Shown piece after piece: positions 25,294 to 33,100 of a stretch of DNA of 47,479 nt. Source of the DNA: an uncultured Mycoplasmatota bacterium. Its GTDB lineage: Bacteria > Bacillota_I > Bacilli_A > RF39 > UBA660. Location: the NCBI GenBank assembly GCA_900547775.1, contig URHW01000006.1, positions 1-47,479 of the forward strand. Reading direction: 5' to 3'. Position 1 is the first letter of the stretch; the number at the start of each line of letters is the position of its first letter. The notes under the pieces were generated by a model. It had not been told where the DNA came from. It did not search any database and saw only the letters and a program-made list of their open reading frames with translations. The position numbers and the translations under genes are program-made.

Positions 25294-26101
25294 ATGAATT
25301 ATTATGATCAAATAAAAGGATTATTAATAAGCAACGAAGTATATAAGAAAGTAAAGGATTATAGTAAGAACAAGAGTGATGTTGAAACATATTATAATGT
25401 CGGAAAGTTAATTATTGAAGCCCAAGGTGGAGAAAAAAGAGCTAAATATGGCGATGGTTTAATAAAAGAATATTCACAAAGATTAATAATAGAATTAAAT
25501 GATAAAAAATATAGTTATAGAAATCTTATGAATATGAGAAAATTTTATTTGTTATTTAGAGATAAAAAAGTGAACGCGCTGCGTTCACAATTGAGTTGGA
25601 GCCATTATCGTGAATGAATATGAAAGACTACCAATTGAAACTAAAAATAAATTGATTCTTAATGATAAACTTGAAGTAAAAGATTTGGTGCCAAATCCTA
25701 TACTAATTAGAAATAAAAATAATATTGAAATAGTTACTGAGAAAGCATTACATAATTTAATATTAGAAAATATTGAATCTTTTATGAAAGAACTTGGAAT
25801 TTCATTTAGCTTTATAGGTAGTGAATATAACATTAAAATGGTAGACAGAAATCATCATATTGATTTGTTATTGTTTAACATAAAATTCAACTGTTATGTT
25901 GTTGTAGAATTAAAAGTAACCGAATTTAAGGTTGAATATATATCACAAGTTCAAAAATATATGAATTACATAGATAAAAATGTAAAAGAAATTAACAACA
26001 ATAATACCATGGGAATATTAATATGTAAGAGAGAAAATAGATTTGTAATAGAATACTGCTCAGATGGAAGAATTGCAGTTAGAGAATATGAATTAGTATG
26101 A
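25294..26101 (+). pseudogene. second yhcG copy, internally deleted
   Basis: The N-terminal part (25294-25615) parallels the intact copy up to SWSHYRE and then stops at TGA. The rest resumes in another frame at NEYERLP (~25610) and runs to 26101. Comparison with the intact gene shows loss of about 33 codons, from the LLSFE stretch to the RERIKS stretch, probably between short GAAT matches. The nuclease half still has HIDLLLFN and VVVELK, and could be expressed separately from the ATG/GTG near 25610, but without the DUF1016 domain. Protein identity to copy 1 is only moderate, so the copies are not recent. Confidence 0.88.
25570..25588 (+). repeat. 8-3-8 palindrome (b), inside second yhcG
   Basis: GTGAACGC-GCT-GCGTTCAC, perfect arms at the same codon position as (a). 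It encodes VNALRS and is followed by AATTGAGTTGG. Confidence 0.9.
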
Positions 26102-26357
26102 TATGAAAAGATGACGTTAAAAAATAAGTTAATTGATGATGAAGTATATTCAAGGGTAAAAGATTATTCAAAAGAAAAACATAAAGTTATTACATTCTTT
26201 GAAATAGAAAAACTGCTTAATGAAGCAGGCAGCAAATATGGTGTTAATATTATAGATAGATATTCTGAAAAATTAGTTATAGAAGTAGGCAAAAAAATAT
26301 AATAGAAGAATATTATTTAGGATGAAACAATTCTACAATATATTTAGTGATGAAAAA

Positions 26358-26376
26358 GTGTCAACAGTGTGGACAC
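26358..26376 (+). repeat. 8-3-8 palindrome (c), third yhcG copy
   Basis: GTGTCAAC-AGT-GTGGACAC, seven of eight pairs. It encodes VSTVWT before QL. GAAAAA precedes and AATT follows. Confidence 0.85.
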
Positions 26377-26392
26377 AATTAATATTGAAAAA

Positions 26393-26411
26393 GTCCCGAC
26401 GTTGTCGGAAA
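26393..26411 (+). repeat. 8-3-8 palindrome (d), decayed, 35 bases after (c)
   Basis: GTCCCGAC-GTT-GTCGGAAA, inner five pairs intact and the outer ones degraded. In its own frame it reads VPTLSEKL, again the yhcG pattern. It is a second unit beside (c), in a different frame. Confidence 0.7.
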
Positions 26412-26636
26412 AGTTAACAATGTAACATTACAGATTTCTTTTTTCTTTAAATAATGCTAATGAAATAGATTATTATATTAATCAAGTTATCAAAAAAATC
26501 TTTCTAAAAGAAAATAAGCTGAACAATGAAATAATATCAGGAAGGATATTACAAAAACTGATATAAGAAGATATTTCTAATTTTCTAGAAGAATTAGGTG
26601 AAAAAGAAGATAATGAATTAACTGATGTTTAAAAAA

Positions 26637-26655
26637 TTGACCACAATGTGGTCAA
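26637..26655 (+). repeat. 8-3-8 palindrome (e), outside any gene
   Basis: TTGACCAC-AAT-GTGGTCAA, perfect arms, preceded by an A-run and followed by AATTGAGTT, the same tail as (b). It lies just after the third yhcG relic. Confidence 0.88.
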
Positions 26656-26725
26656 AATTGAGTTAAATATTAAGGATTAAAGTAAAAAATCTAGATGATT
26701 TTAAGAAGTCTTTTCAAATATAAAA

Positions 26726-26744
26726 TGGTCGCCAGTGGCGACCA
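26726..26744 (+). repeat. 8-3-8 palindrome (f), outside any gene
   Basis: TGGTCGCC-AGT-GGCGACCA, perfect arms, in an A-rich context. In the yhcG-like frame it reads WSPVATKKL. Confidence 0.88.
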
Positions 26745-26757
26745 AAAAACTAATTAG

Positions 26758-26847
26758 TGCTTACTAAATAAAGAAGTAGACAGTGCCGGAACGATTGTAG
26801 CATGCTTATTCTTTTTGATAATTGTCGTTTATAAAAAAGTTGATTAA
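26758..26847 (+). pseudogene. remnant of a small membrane-protein C-terminus
   Basis: An open frame of 29 codons without a start, entered from a stop at 26755-26757, encodes a short acidic stretch and then a hydrophobic helix (AGTIVACLFFLIIVVYKK) before TAA. It looks like the broken end of a one-helix protein. Apart from the features listed, the stretch from 26302 to 27083 holds no intact gene. Confidence 0.4.
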
Positions 26848-26894
26848 AAACTATATATGGGCTAATTAATTATTCTTATATTAGTATTATTTAA

Positions 26895-26957
26895 TATAAT
26901 ATATTGTACACTTTAGAGTGTTTAGATAGATGGAGAGTAGGTTTTTACTCTCTTTTG
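26895..26957 (+). ncRNA. possible small terminated RNA upstream of rpsO
   Basis: TATAAT (26895-26900) precedes a small hairpin ACACT-TTAG-AGTGT (26909-26922) and a second hairpin GAGAGTA (26933-26939) / TACTCTC (26946-26952) followed by TTTT. No -35 is clear and no frame is open. It may instead be the terminator of decayed upstream transcripts. Confidence 0.35.
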
Positions 26958-26970
26958 CGTGAAGTTTTGG

Positions 26971-26999
26971 TTGATTTTAAGTCAAATATATAATATAAT
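26971..26999 (+). promoter_or_regulatory. promoter of rpsO-pnp
   Basis: TTGATT (26971-26976), 17-base spacer, TATAAT (26994-26999). The ~75-base leader contains GGAAG/CTTCC and a GATTATA/TATAACC pairing and could be the binding site for S15 autoregulation. That role is inferred. Confidence 0.8.
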
Positions 27000-27083
27000 G
27001 TTTAGGGAAGTTTTATCTTAGTTTTAATTTTCTTCCAGATTATAACTAGGGTATAACCGATTTATTAGAAAGGAAGATGAAAG

Positions 27084-27353
27084 ATGGCTGTATCTAAAGA
27101 GAGAAAAGCTGAGTTAGTTAAAGAATTCGGTAAGGATGTAAAGAATACTGGTAGTACAGAAGTTCAAATTGCTATTCTTACAGATGAAATTAACAATCTA
27201 ACTGAACATTTAAAAGAAAATAAGCACGATTATCATTCAAAAAGGGGTCTTTTAATGAAAGTTGGTAAAAGACGTAGCTTATTAGATTACTTAAAGAGAA
27301 CTAATGTAGTTAGTTATCGTGAAGTAATTAAGAAATTAAATTTAAGAAAATAG
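27084..27353 (+). CDS. rpsO: 30S ribosomal protein uS15
   Basis: 89 residues, complete. Diagnostic NTGSTEVQIAILTDEI and HSKRGLLMKVGKRRSLLDYL. It binds the 16S rRNA central domain early in assembly. AGGAAG ribosome site. Followed by an intrinsic terminator and pnp, the standard bacterial order. Confidence 0.98.
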   Translation: MAVSKERKAELVKEFGKDVKNTGSTEVQIAILTDEINNLTEHLKENKHDYHSKRGLLMKVGKRRSLLDYLKRTNVVSYREVIKKLNLRK

Positions 27354-27380
27354 GGCACTTTATTTTTAGTGTCTTTTTTT
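27354..27380 (+). terminator. terminator/attenuator between rpsO and pnp
   Basis: Stem GGCACT (27354-27359) / AGTGTC (27368-27373) with one G-T pair and a run of seven T. Since no new promoter is clear before pnp, it probably works as a partial terminator. Confidence 0.75.
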
Positions 27381-27403
27381 ATATTTGTGAGAGGATGATG
27401 TTA

Positions 27404-29554
27404 GTGAAAAAAGAATTTAGTTTTGATTTTTTAGGAAGAAAAATTATTGTTGAGGTAGGAGAACTAGCTAAACAAGCTAATGGTGCTGTTTTAGTTAGAT
27501 ATGGAGACACTGTAGTATTATCAGCAAGTGTTATGAGTGATAATGTTGGAACTGGTGATTTTTTCCCACTTACTGTAGTTTATAATGAAAAATTATATTC
27601 AGTAGGAAAAATTCCAGGTGGATTTATCAAAAGGGAAGGAAGACCTAGTGAATCTGCGACACTTGCAGCTAGATTAATTGATAGACCAATTAGACCAATG
27701 TTTGATGAGAACTTTAGAAATGAAGTACAAGTAATTAATACTATCTTATCTGTTGATCCAAATAATTCACCAGAGATTACGGCTTTATTTGCTTCAAGTT
27801 TAGCACTAGGCGTATCTGATATTCCATTTGATGGACCAGTTGCTGGGGTTATTGTTGGTAAGATTGGTAAAAAATTTGTTATTAATCCAACTGGTGAAGA
27901 GTTAGATGCTTGTTCACTTACAGTAACTGTTGCTGGTACTAAAAATGATATTTGTATGATTGAAGCTGGAGCTCACGAAGCTAGTGAAAGTGATATTCTT
28001 GATGCTTTAATGTTCGGACAAAAACATATTAAAGAATTATGCGAATTCCAAGAAAGTATTATTGAAGTAGTTGGTAAAGAAAAGAAGAAAGTAGAGCTTG
28101 CTAGTATTCCAGAAGAACTAGAAAAAGAAATTAAAGAATATGCAGAAGAAGATATGCTTGCTGCTGTTCAAATTAAAGATAAACTTGCTTCTTATGCTAA
28201 GATAGATGAAGTTAAAGAAGATACTGTAGCTCATTTTATAGAGAAATATCCTGAAGATGAGAGTATTGAGAAAATAACTAAAAAGGTTGTAGATGCTATT
28301 GAGGGAGAAGTTGTACGTGATTTAATTACTAATAAACATGTTAGACCAGATGGAAGAGCACTAGATGAAATTAGACCATTATCTGCTTATATTGATTTAC
28401 TTCCAAGAACTCATGGTTCTGCAGTATTTACTAGAGGACAAACTCAAGCACTTGCTACAACTACATTAGGAGCTATTGGTGAACATCAAATTTTAGATGG
28501 TCTTGGTTTAGAAGATTCTAAGAGATTTATGTTACATTATAATTTTCCTAACTTTAGTGTTGGTGAAACTGGTAGATATGGTTCTCCAGGAAGAAGAGAA
28601 ATTGGTCATGGTGCCTTAGGCGAAAGAGCATTACTTCAAGTTATTCCTTCAGAAGAAGAGTTCCCATATACAATTAGAGTTGTATCTGAAATTTTAGAGA
28701 GTAATGGTTCATCTAGTCAAGCAAGTATCTGTGCTGGATGCCTAAGTTTAATGGCAGCTGGTGTTCCAATTAAGGCACCAGTAGCTGGTATTGCAATGGG
28801 ACTTATTACTAAGGGGAAGAAGTATACTATTTTAACTGATATTCAAGGTATTGAAGATCATATGGGAGATATGGACTTTAAAGTAGCTGGAACTAGAAGT
28901 GGTATTACAGCATTACAAATGGATATTAAGATTAAGGGAGTTACTAAAGCAATATTAAAAGAGGCTTTAGCTCAAGCAAAAAAAGCTCGTATGGAAATAT
29001 TAGATGTTATGGAAGGCGTAATCGCTAGACCTAGAACTGAACTAAGTCAGTATGCGCCAAAGATTGAGACGTTTAATATTAATCCAGAAAAGATTAAAGA
29101 TGTTATTGGCCGTGGTGGAGAGATGATTACTAAAATTATTTTAGAATGCTCTCCAGAGGGTGTTAAGACTGTTAGTGATAAAGATGCAGTTAAGGTTGAT
29201 TTAGAAGATGATGGTAGAGTAATTATTTATCATACTGATAAGGATGTCATTAAGAGAACTGCTGAAAGAATTAAGAATATTACTAGGGAAGTTGAAGAAG
29301 GAGAAATCTATACTGGTAAAGTAGTTAAGGTTGAAGATTTTGGATGCTTTGTATCATTATGGGATGGATGTGAAGGTTTAGTACATGTTTCACAACTAGC
29401 GCATGAGAGAGTAAATAGTCCTAAGGATGTTGTTAAAGTTGGCGATGAGATTGTTGTTAAAGCCTTAGGATATGATAATCGTGGAAGACTTAACTTATCT
29501 AGAAAAGATGCTTTACCTAAAGATGAATCTAAAAAAGAAAAGAAGAGTAAATAA
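27404..29554 (+). CDS. pnp: polyribonucleotide nucleotidyltransferase (PNPase)
   Basis: About 716 residues. 3'-to-5' phosphorolytic exoribonuclease of mRNA turnover. Two RNase PH domains (~1-220 and ~310-540, with GRYGSPGRREIGHGALGERAL), a helical linker, KH (~550-610, IGRGGEMITKI) and S1 (~618-690, GKVVKVEDFGCFVSL). The frame also has ATG 27395 and 27398, but these touch the ribosome site GAGAGG (27389-27394). GTG 27404 has correct spacing and gives the conserved KKEFSFDF start. Confidence 0.95.
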   Translation: MKKEFSFDFLGRKIIVEVGELAKQANGAVLVRYGDTVVLSASVMSDNVGTGDFFPLTVVYNEKLYSVGKIPGGFIKREGRPSESATLAARLIDRPIRPMFDENFRNEVQVINTILSVDPNNSPEITALFASSLALGVSDIPFDGPVAGVIVGKIGKKFVINPTGEELDACSLTVTVAGTKNDICMIEAGAHEASESDILDALMFGQKHIKELCEFQESIIEVVGKEKKKVELASIPEELEKEIKEYAEEDMLAAVQIKDKLASYAKIDEVKEDTVAHFIEKYPEDESIEKITKKVVDAIEGEVVRDLITNKHVRPDGRALDEIRPLSAYIDLLPRTHGSAVFTRGQTQALATTTLGAIGEHQILDGLGLEDSKRFMLHYNFPNFSVGETGRYGSPGRREIGHGALGERALLQVIPSEEEFPYTIRVVSEILESNGSSSQASICAGCLSLMAAGVPIKAPVAGIAMGLITKGKKYTILTDIQGIEDHMGDMDFKVAGTRSGITALQMDIKIKGVTKAILKEALAQAKKARMEILDVMEGVIARPRTELSQYAPKIETFNINPEKIKDVIGRGGEMITKIILECSPEGVKTVSDKDAVKVDLEDDGRVIIYHTDKDVIKRTAERIKNITREVEEGEIYTGKVVKVEDFGCFVSLWDGCEGLVHVSQLAHERVNSPKDVVKVGDEIVVKALGYDNRGRLNLSRKDALPKDESKKEKKSK

Positions 29555-29583
29555 AAAGAAGCATTAATTTTTGCTTCTTTTTT
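29553..29583. terminator. bidirectional terminator after pnp
   Basis: Ten-bp stem AAAAAGAAGC (29553-29562) / GCTTCTTTTT (29573-29582), serving pnp on plus and the membrane-protein gene on minus. Confidence 0.88.
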
Positions 29584-30220
29584 GGATTATCGAATAAATT
29601 ATAGTCATTATAATTGATGTTAAGATAATTATGATAAATGATGCAGTTAAGTTTTCAATATAGTTTGTTAATTTAATACTTTCTTTATATAGAGGGATAA
29701 AACTTGTTACTGATATGTAAATCATTTGGTCAATAATGAATGATATTAAGATTGATATAATAAATGATATTGTTTTGCTTGTATAATCTTTAGTTATTTC
29801 AAATGTTATTGAGAAGATGTTATGCGTTAAGTAAAAGATAAGTACTGCTGATATCAAACTAATTAAATTTGGATAGTAAATATTTATACTTTTAATAGCA
29901 AGCTTATTCGGTGTAAAGATGTTTCTTAAACTTTCAGTTACTTCTTTAGTACTAGTCATACCACTTATAGAGTTTATTACTATCATAAATAAATAGAATA
30001 TAAGAATACCGATAACTATTTTTTTTAAGATGTTTTTGGTATTATTAATATTTGTTTCTTCGTTTAGTTTAGCAGTAAAAAGAAAAGTAAACACATAAGC
30101 TAGAAGTGAAGTGCTTATGGTAAGATGAGGCGCAATATATAATAATTTGCCAGAAACAATAATGCTTAGTAATAATGAAAATGCTAGTAATATAATGTAA
30201 GTTAAAACCTTTTTATTCAT
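29564..30220 (-). CDS. six-helix membrane protein, VUT/YhhQ-like
   Basis: 218 residues, about six hydrophobic helices. The region from YLTHNIFSITFEITKDYTSK to LISFIIDQMIYISVTSF (~135-175) follows the pattern of the VUT_1/YhhQ queuosine-precursor transporters, including the Asp in FIIDQ. The N-terminal half is less alike, so the assignment is tentative. If right, it imports a queuosine precursor or another small vitamin-like molecule. Minus strand, with an extended -10 TGCTATATT (30246-30254) and a ribosome site AGGAGT. Confidence 0.6.
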   Translation of the reverse strand: MNKKVLTYIILLAFSLLLSIIVSGKLLYIAPHLTISTSLLAYVFTFLFTAKLNEETNINNTKNILKKIVIGILIFYLFMIVINSISGMTSTKEVTESLRNIFTPNKLAIKSINIYYPNLISLISAVLIFYLTHNIFSITFEITKDYTSKTISFIISILISFIIDQMIYISVTSFIPLYKESIKLTNYIENLTASFIIIILTSIIMTIIYSIIQKRSKN

Positions 30221-30283
30221 AATAATAGACTCCTATTCTTATTAAAATATAGCACGAATTAGTAAATAAGTAAATTAAAATTA

Positions 30284-30312
30284 TTGCTCAAAATTAAATT
30301 ATGTGTTATATT
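30284..30312 (+). promoter_or_regulatory. promoter of the 270-residue surface protein
   Basis: TTGCTC (30284-30289), 17-base spacer, TATATT (30307-30312) with TG at 30304-30305. Confidence 0.6.
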
Positions 30313-30352
30313 TATTATGATAGAAGGCAAAATAAAAAAGGGAGTATGATTT

Positions 30353-31165
30353 ATGAAGAAATTTTTATTAGTTTTAGCACTTGCCGTTCCTTTTGGCGTT
30401 AATGCGATGGCTACCAGTGAAACGTTTGATATTGGTGATGAAGTAGTAGTAGCCCTAAAAGAAGGAGATACTGAGCAAACTGGTGGTAGAGCATTTCATG
30501 TGCTTAAAGCGAGTGCTGCTGGAGAGGAAACTGTTACATTAATATTTGATGGTACTGCAGATGAAAAAAGAAGTGATGGAGCTCCTACTAGTCCAGTTGT
30601 TTATGATGAGGTTATGCCTGGAGAGCATGAACCTACAACTATTTTAGAAAAAGCTTATATTTATAATTCTTTAATGGAGGGTACTAAGAGTTGGAGAGTA
30701 GAGTCTAGAAGACTTCTTACAACTGATGATTTAAAAGAACTTGGTCTTGATAAAACTATTACTAAAGAATATGCTTGGCTTGCTCCAGTAGTTAAGAGTA
30801 GTGTTTTACTTCCGGAAGATTATAATTATTGGACACAATCTGCTGCTGAGGATAGTACTACAGATAGTCCTAAGGTATATTGTGTTACTGCTAGTTCAGA
30901 TAAGTCTAACGGAGTATATGCTACCCTAGAAAGTAAAACTATTGGTGATGTTTCTAATAATCCTAAGTGTGCTGTAAGACCAGTTGTAGTTGTAAAGAAA
31001 GAGTACATCTTATGTAATAATAGTAAACCAAAAACTACCACGACTAAGCCTGAAAACGTCGAAACAGGAGTAGAAGATTATTATTTGCCACTTGGAATAG
31101 TAATGGGAGTTAGTATTTTAGGATATTTAGTGTTACGCAAAAAAAATGTATTTAGTAAACTATAG
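30353..31165 (+). CDS. cell-surface protein with possible variant sorting signal
   Basis: 270 residues. Signal peptide ~1-20 (cleavage near GVNA-MA). The middle part shares the surface module seen in the protein at 9525: RRLLTTDDLKELGL, AWLAPVV, YWTQSAA and the late CAVRPVVVV. A Thr/Lys linker is followed by NVETG, a hydrophobic helix (~246-262) and RKK at the end, the architecture of a sortase substrate with NVETG in place of LPXTG. Alternatively it is simply membrane-anchored. No sortase gene is in the window. Confidence 0.75.
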   Translation: MKKFLLVLALAVPFGVNAMATSETFDIGDEVVVALKEGDTEQTGGRAFHVLKASAAGEETVTLIFDGTADEKRSDGAPTSPVVYDEVMPGEHEPTTILEKAYIYNSLMEGTKSWRVESRRLLTTDDLKELGLDKTITKEYAWLAPVVKSSVLLPEDYNYWTQSAAEDSTTDSPKVYCVTASSDKSNGVYATLESKTIGDVSNNPKCAVRPVVVVKKEYILCNNSKPKTTTTKPENVETGVEDYYLPLGIVMGVSILGYLVLRKKNVFSKL

Positions 31166-31182
31166 CCTTCGGGCTTTTTTTT
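31164..31182 (+). terminator. terminator with TTCG tetraloop
   Basis: AGCC-TTCG-GGCT (31164-31175) with a run of T. The stem overlaps the stop codon of the preceding gene. Confidence 0.88.
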
Positions 31183-31220
31183 ATGTCTTTTTTAGTTTAT
31201 AATTATGATAGGTGATAGTA

Positions 31221-32933
31221 GTGAAGAAGTTAATTGTTAGTATATGTATGATTTTACTGGTGTTTATTGGAACAACTTTTATGGTTTCATATATTATACT
31301 TCATAGTGATAAGATACTTACTAGTTTTAGTATTGTGAGTGTTGATAATGTTAGTACTAAGTATAAGATTAGGTTTGAGAGGGCAAGAGCAGCAAAAGAT
31401 TATGATATTGTAATATATAATGAGAATAATAGTGTTTTTTATACTATGAATACAACTAAGCTTGTTAATGAGATTGATTTACCTAATATTACTTATGATA
31501 GTAAATATAAGTTAGTTATTTATGCGAATGGGGAACATGGAGATACAATGACAGTTAGCAATCCTTATACGTTTACTTATACTGAACCAACATTTAGTAA
31601 GGATAATAATCTGGTGCTTACTAATAATGAGGATTATACTTTGAAAATAGATGGGGATGTTTCTAATAAAAATTATAAGATTACGATTAATGATGGGGAT
31701 TATAAGATATTTGAAGATAAGGTAACTAGTAATGAATATGTTATACCTTCTAATTTATATTCTGGGTTAAGTCAAAAGTTAGATGTTAAGTTATTTGATG
31801 GGGTTAGTGAAATTAACAAGATTAGTTTGTATAGTAATATGTCGCCGGTTGGAGATGTTTTAATTACCTCTCCAGAGGAAGGAAAAGTTCTTAACTATAA
31901 CGACATCATTTTTAAGTATGAGGGAGCAGAGAATGCTGATAAGGTAGTGCTCGATATCTATAATGGAAATAGACTTATTAAGAGTAAGCCCTTAAGAAGT
32001 AATAGAGCAGTTATTTCTTCAGAGTTTTTCGAGAAGAGTAAGAAGTATACTATTAAGATAAGTGCAATGTATAAGGAATATAAGGATTATACTAAAACTA
32101 CGACAGTTAATTTTCAGATGAATGAAAAGGATACTTTAAAACCAGTATTTATTAGTAATTATCCTAAATATATTAAGAAGGGAACTAAAATAACACTTAG
32201 TAATCCAAATGGAGATGGTAAGATTTATTATACAACTGATGGAAGTGATCCGGCAGTAAGTGGAGCTATTTATGATGATCCAATAACTGTTAATACAGAT
32301 TTTACTTTGAAGGCTGTTGTTAAAGCGAATAAAAAGAATGATAGTATAGTTACGACTTATAATTTACATGTAGAAGAGAAACCGGAACTTAGAATTTATT
32401 TATCTCCTTCTAATCAAGATGCTAATATTGGGGTTAAAGAGGTTGGTTTTACAAATGAGGCTAAAGAGATGAATGATGTTGCTGATTATGTGGAGGCTGA
32501 GCTTAAGAATTATGGGGTAAAGGTATATCGTAATAATCCCAATGGGAATATTAATTTGTGGAATAGTGAAGCTAAGTATTATAATTGTGATTTTAAGATA
32601 GCAATTCATTCTAATGCAAGTGGGGCTCATAATACATATGGTATTGAAACGTGGATAGATGAAGAAGGAAGTTTGTCTTATTCGATTGCCAATATTATTC
32701 AGGAAGATTTAATGAACATTTATTATAATAAAGATGATGAGAAAGCTAATCGTGGAGTTAAGTATGCTAATGGGGCTTTAGGTGAAGCTAATGACAGGTA
32801 TTTTCCTTTTGGATTACTTGTTGAGGTGGCACATCATGATTACAAGGAAGATGCTTTATGGATTATGAGTAATAAGAAACTTATTGGTAAAACACTTGCT
32901 GATAGTATACTTAAATATTTTGACATTTTGTGA
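31221..32933 (+). CDS. N-acetylmuramoyl-L-alanine amidase-like cell-wall hydrolase
   Basis: About 570 residues. N-terminal membrane anchor (~4-24), several beta-sandwich repeats (~35-300), a chitobiase-type CHB_HEX_C domain (~320-385, GKIYYTTDGSDPAVSGAIYDDP) and a C-terminal amidase_3 domain (~395-570). The amidase keeps FTNEAKEMN, FKIAIHSNAS and LLVEVAHHD, but the usual first ligand GHGG is SPSNQ. It would cut peptide stems from muramic acid outside the cell. Start: GTG 31221 is chosen over GTG 31212 because the latter lies in the ribosome site AGGTGAT. A -10 TATAAT sits at 31198-31203. Confidence 0.82.
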   Translation: MKKLIVSICMILLVFIGTTFMVSYIILHSDKILTSFSIVSVDNVSTKYKIRFERARAAKDYDIVIYNENNSVFYTMNTTKLVNEIDLPNITYDSKYKLVIYANGEHGDTMTVSNPYTFTYTEPTFSKDNNLVLTNNEDYTLKIDGDVSNKNYKITINDGDYKIFEDKVTSNEYVIPSNLYSGLSQKLDVKLFDGVSEINKISLYSNMSPVGDVLITSPEEGKVLNYNDIIFKYEGAENADKVVLDIYNGNRLIKSKPLRSNRAVISSEFFEKSKKYTIKISAMYKEYKDYTKTTTVNFQMNEKDTLKPVFISNYPKYIKKGTKITLSNPNGDGKIYYTTDGSDPAVSGAIYDDPITVNTDFTLKAVVKANKKNDSIVTTYNLHVEEKPELRIYLSPSNQDANIGVKEVGFTNEAKEMNDVADYVEAELKNYGVKVYRNNPNGNINLWNSEAKYYNCDFKIAIHSNASGAHNTYGIETWIDEEGSLSYSIANIIQEDLMNIYYNKDDEKANRGVKYANGALGEANDRYFPFGLLVEVAHHDYKEDALWIMSNKKLIGKTLADSILKYFDIL

Positions 32934-32967
32934 CACTAGATTGTGCTAAAATAGCCTTGGTGATAGG

Positions 32968-33066
32968 GTGAATAATATATTTAATGAGATGATGGATGAT
33001 TGCAGATATTTTAAGTTTTATTTAGTCATGAGAGATGTAATGTTACTTGACAAAAGAGATAAGTAA
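32968..33066 (+). CDS. possible 32-residue small protein
   Basis: GTG start with GGTGATAGG just before it and an open frame of 32 codons (MNNIFNEMMDDCRYFKFYLV ...) to TAA, in the gap between the amidase and gpsB. An extended -10 TGCTAAAAT (32944-32952) lies upstream. No family is recognised; it may be chance. Confidence 0.25.
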   Translation: MNNIFNEMMDDCRYFKFYLVMRDVMLLDKRDK

Positions 33067-33075
33067 TAATAAAAT
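33047..33075 (+). promoter_or_regulatory. promoter of gpsB
   Basis: TTGACA (33047-33052), 17-base spacer, TAAAAT (33070-33075), close to consensus. Confidence 0.75.
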
Positions 33076-33100
33076 ATTGTTTGTAAGAAGGTTGGTTTGT

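Larger units (their letters stand above)
26111..26630 (+). pseudogene. third yhcG copy, heavily decayed
   Basis: 26111-26302 encodes an N-terminal DUF1016 piece (KNKLIDDEVYSRVKDYSKEK, then SEKLVIEVGKK). A frameshift at the A-run leads into KKYNRRILFRMKQFYNIF, then palindromes (c) and (d), then HYRFLF and ANEIDYYINQVI, and finally GRILQKLI-stop-EDISNFLEELG up to a stop at about 26630. The nuclease half is missing. Two frameshifts and at least two in-frame stops show it is dead. Confidence 0.85.

Noticed and set aside
25610..26101. An independent nuclease gene starting at ATG 25617 or GTG 25607
   Set aside because: It is the C-terminal part of the deleted second yhcG; no ribosome site suits it and the DUF1016 domain is missing, although expression cannot be excluded.
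24133..26744. The palindromes read as a CRISPR array
   Set aside because: The palindromic units differ in sequence from each other and are not separated by regular spacers; no cas gene is nearby.
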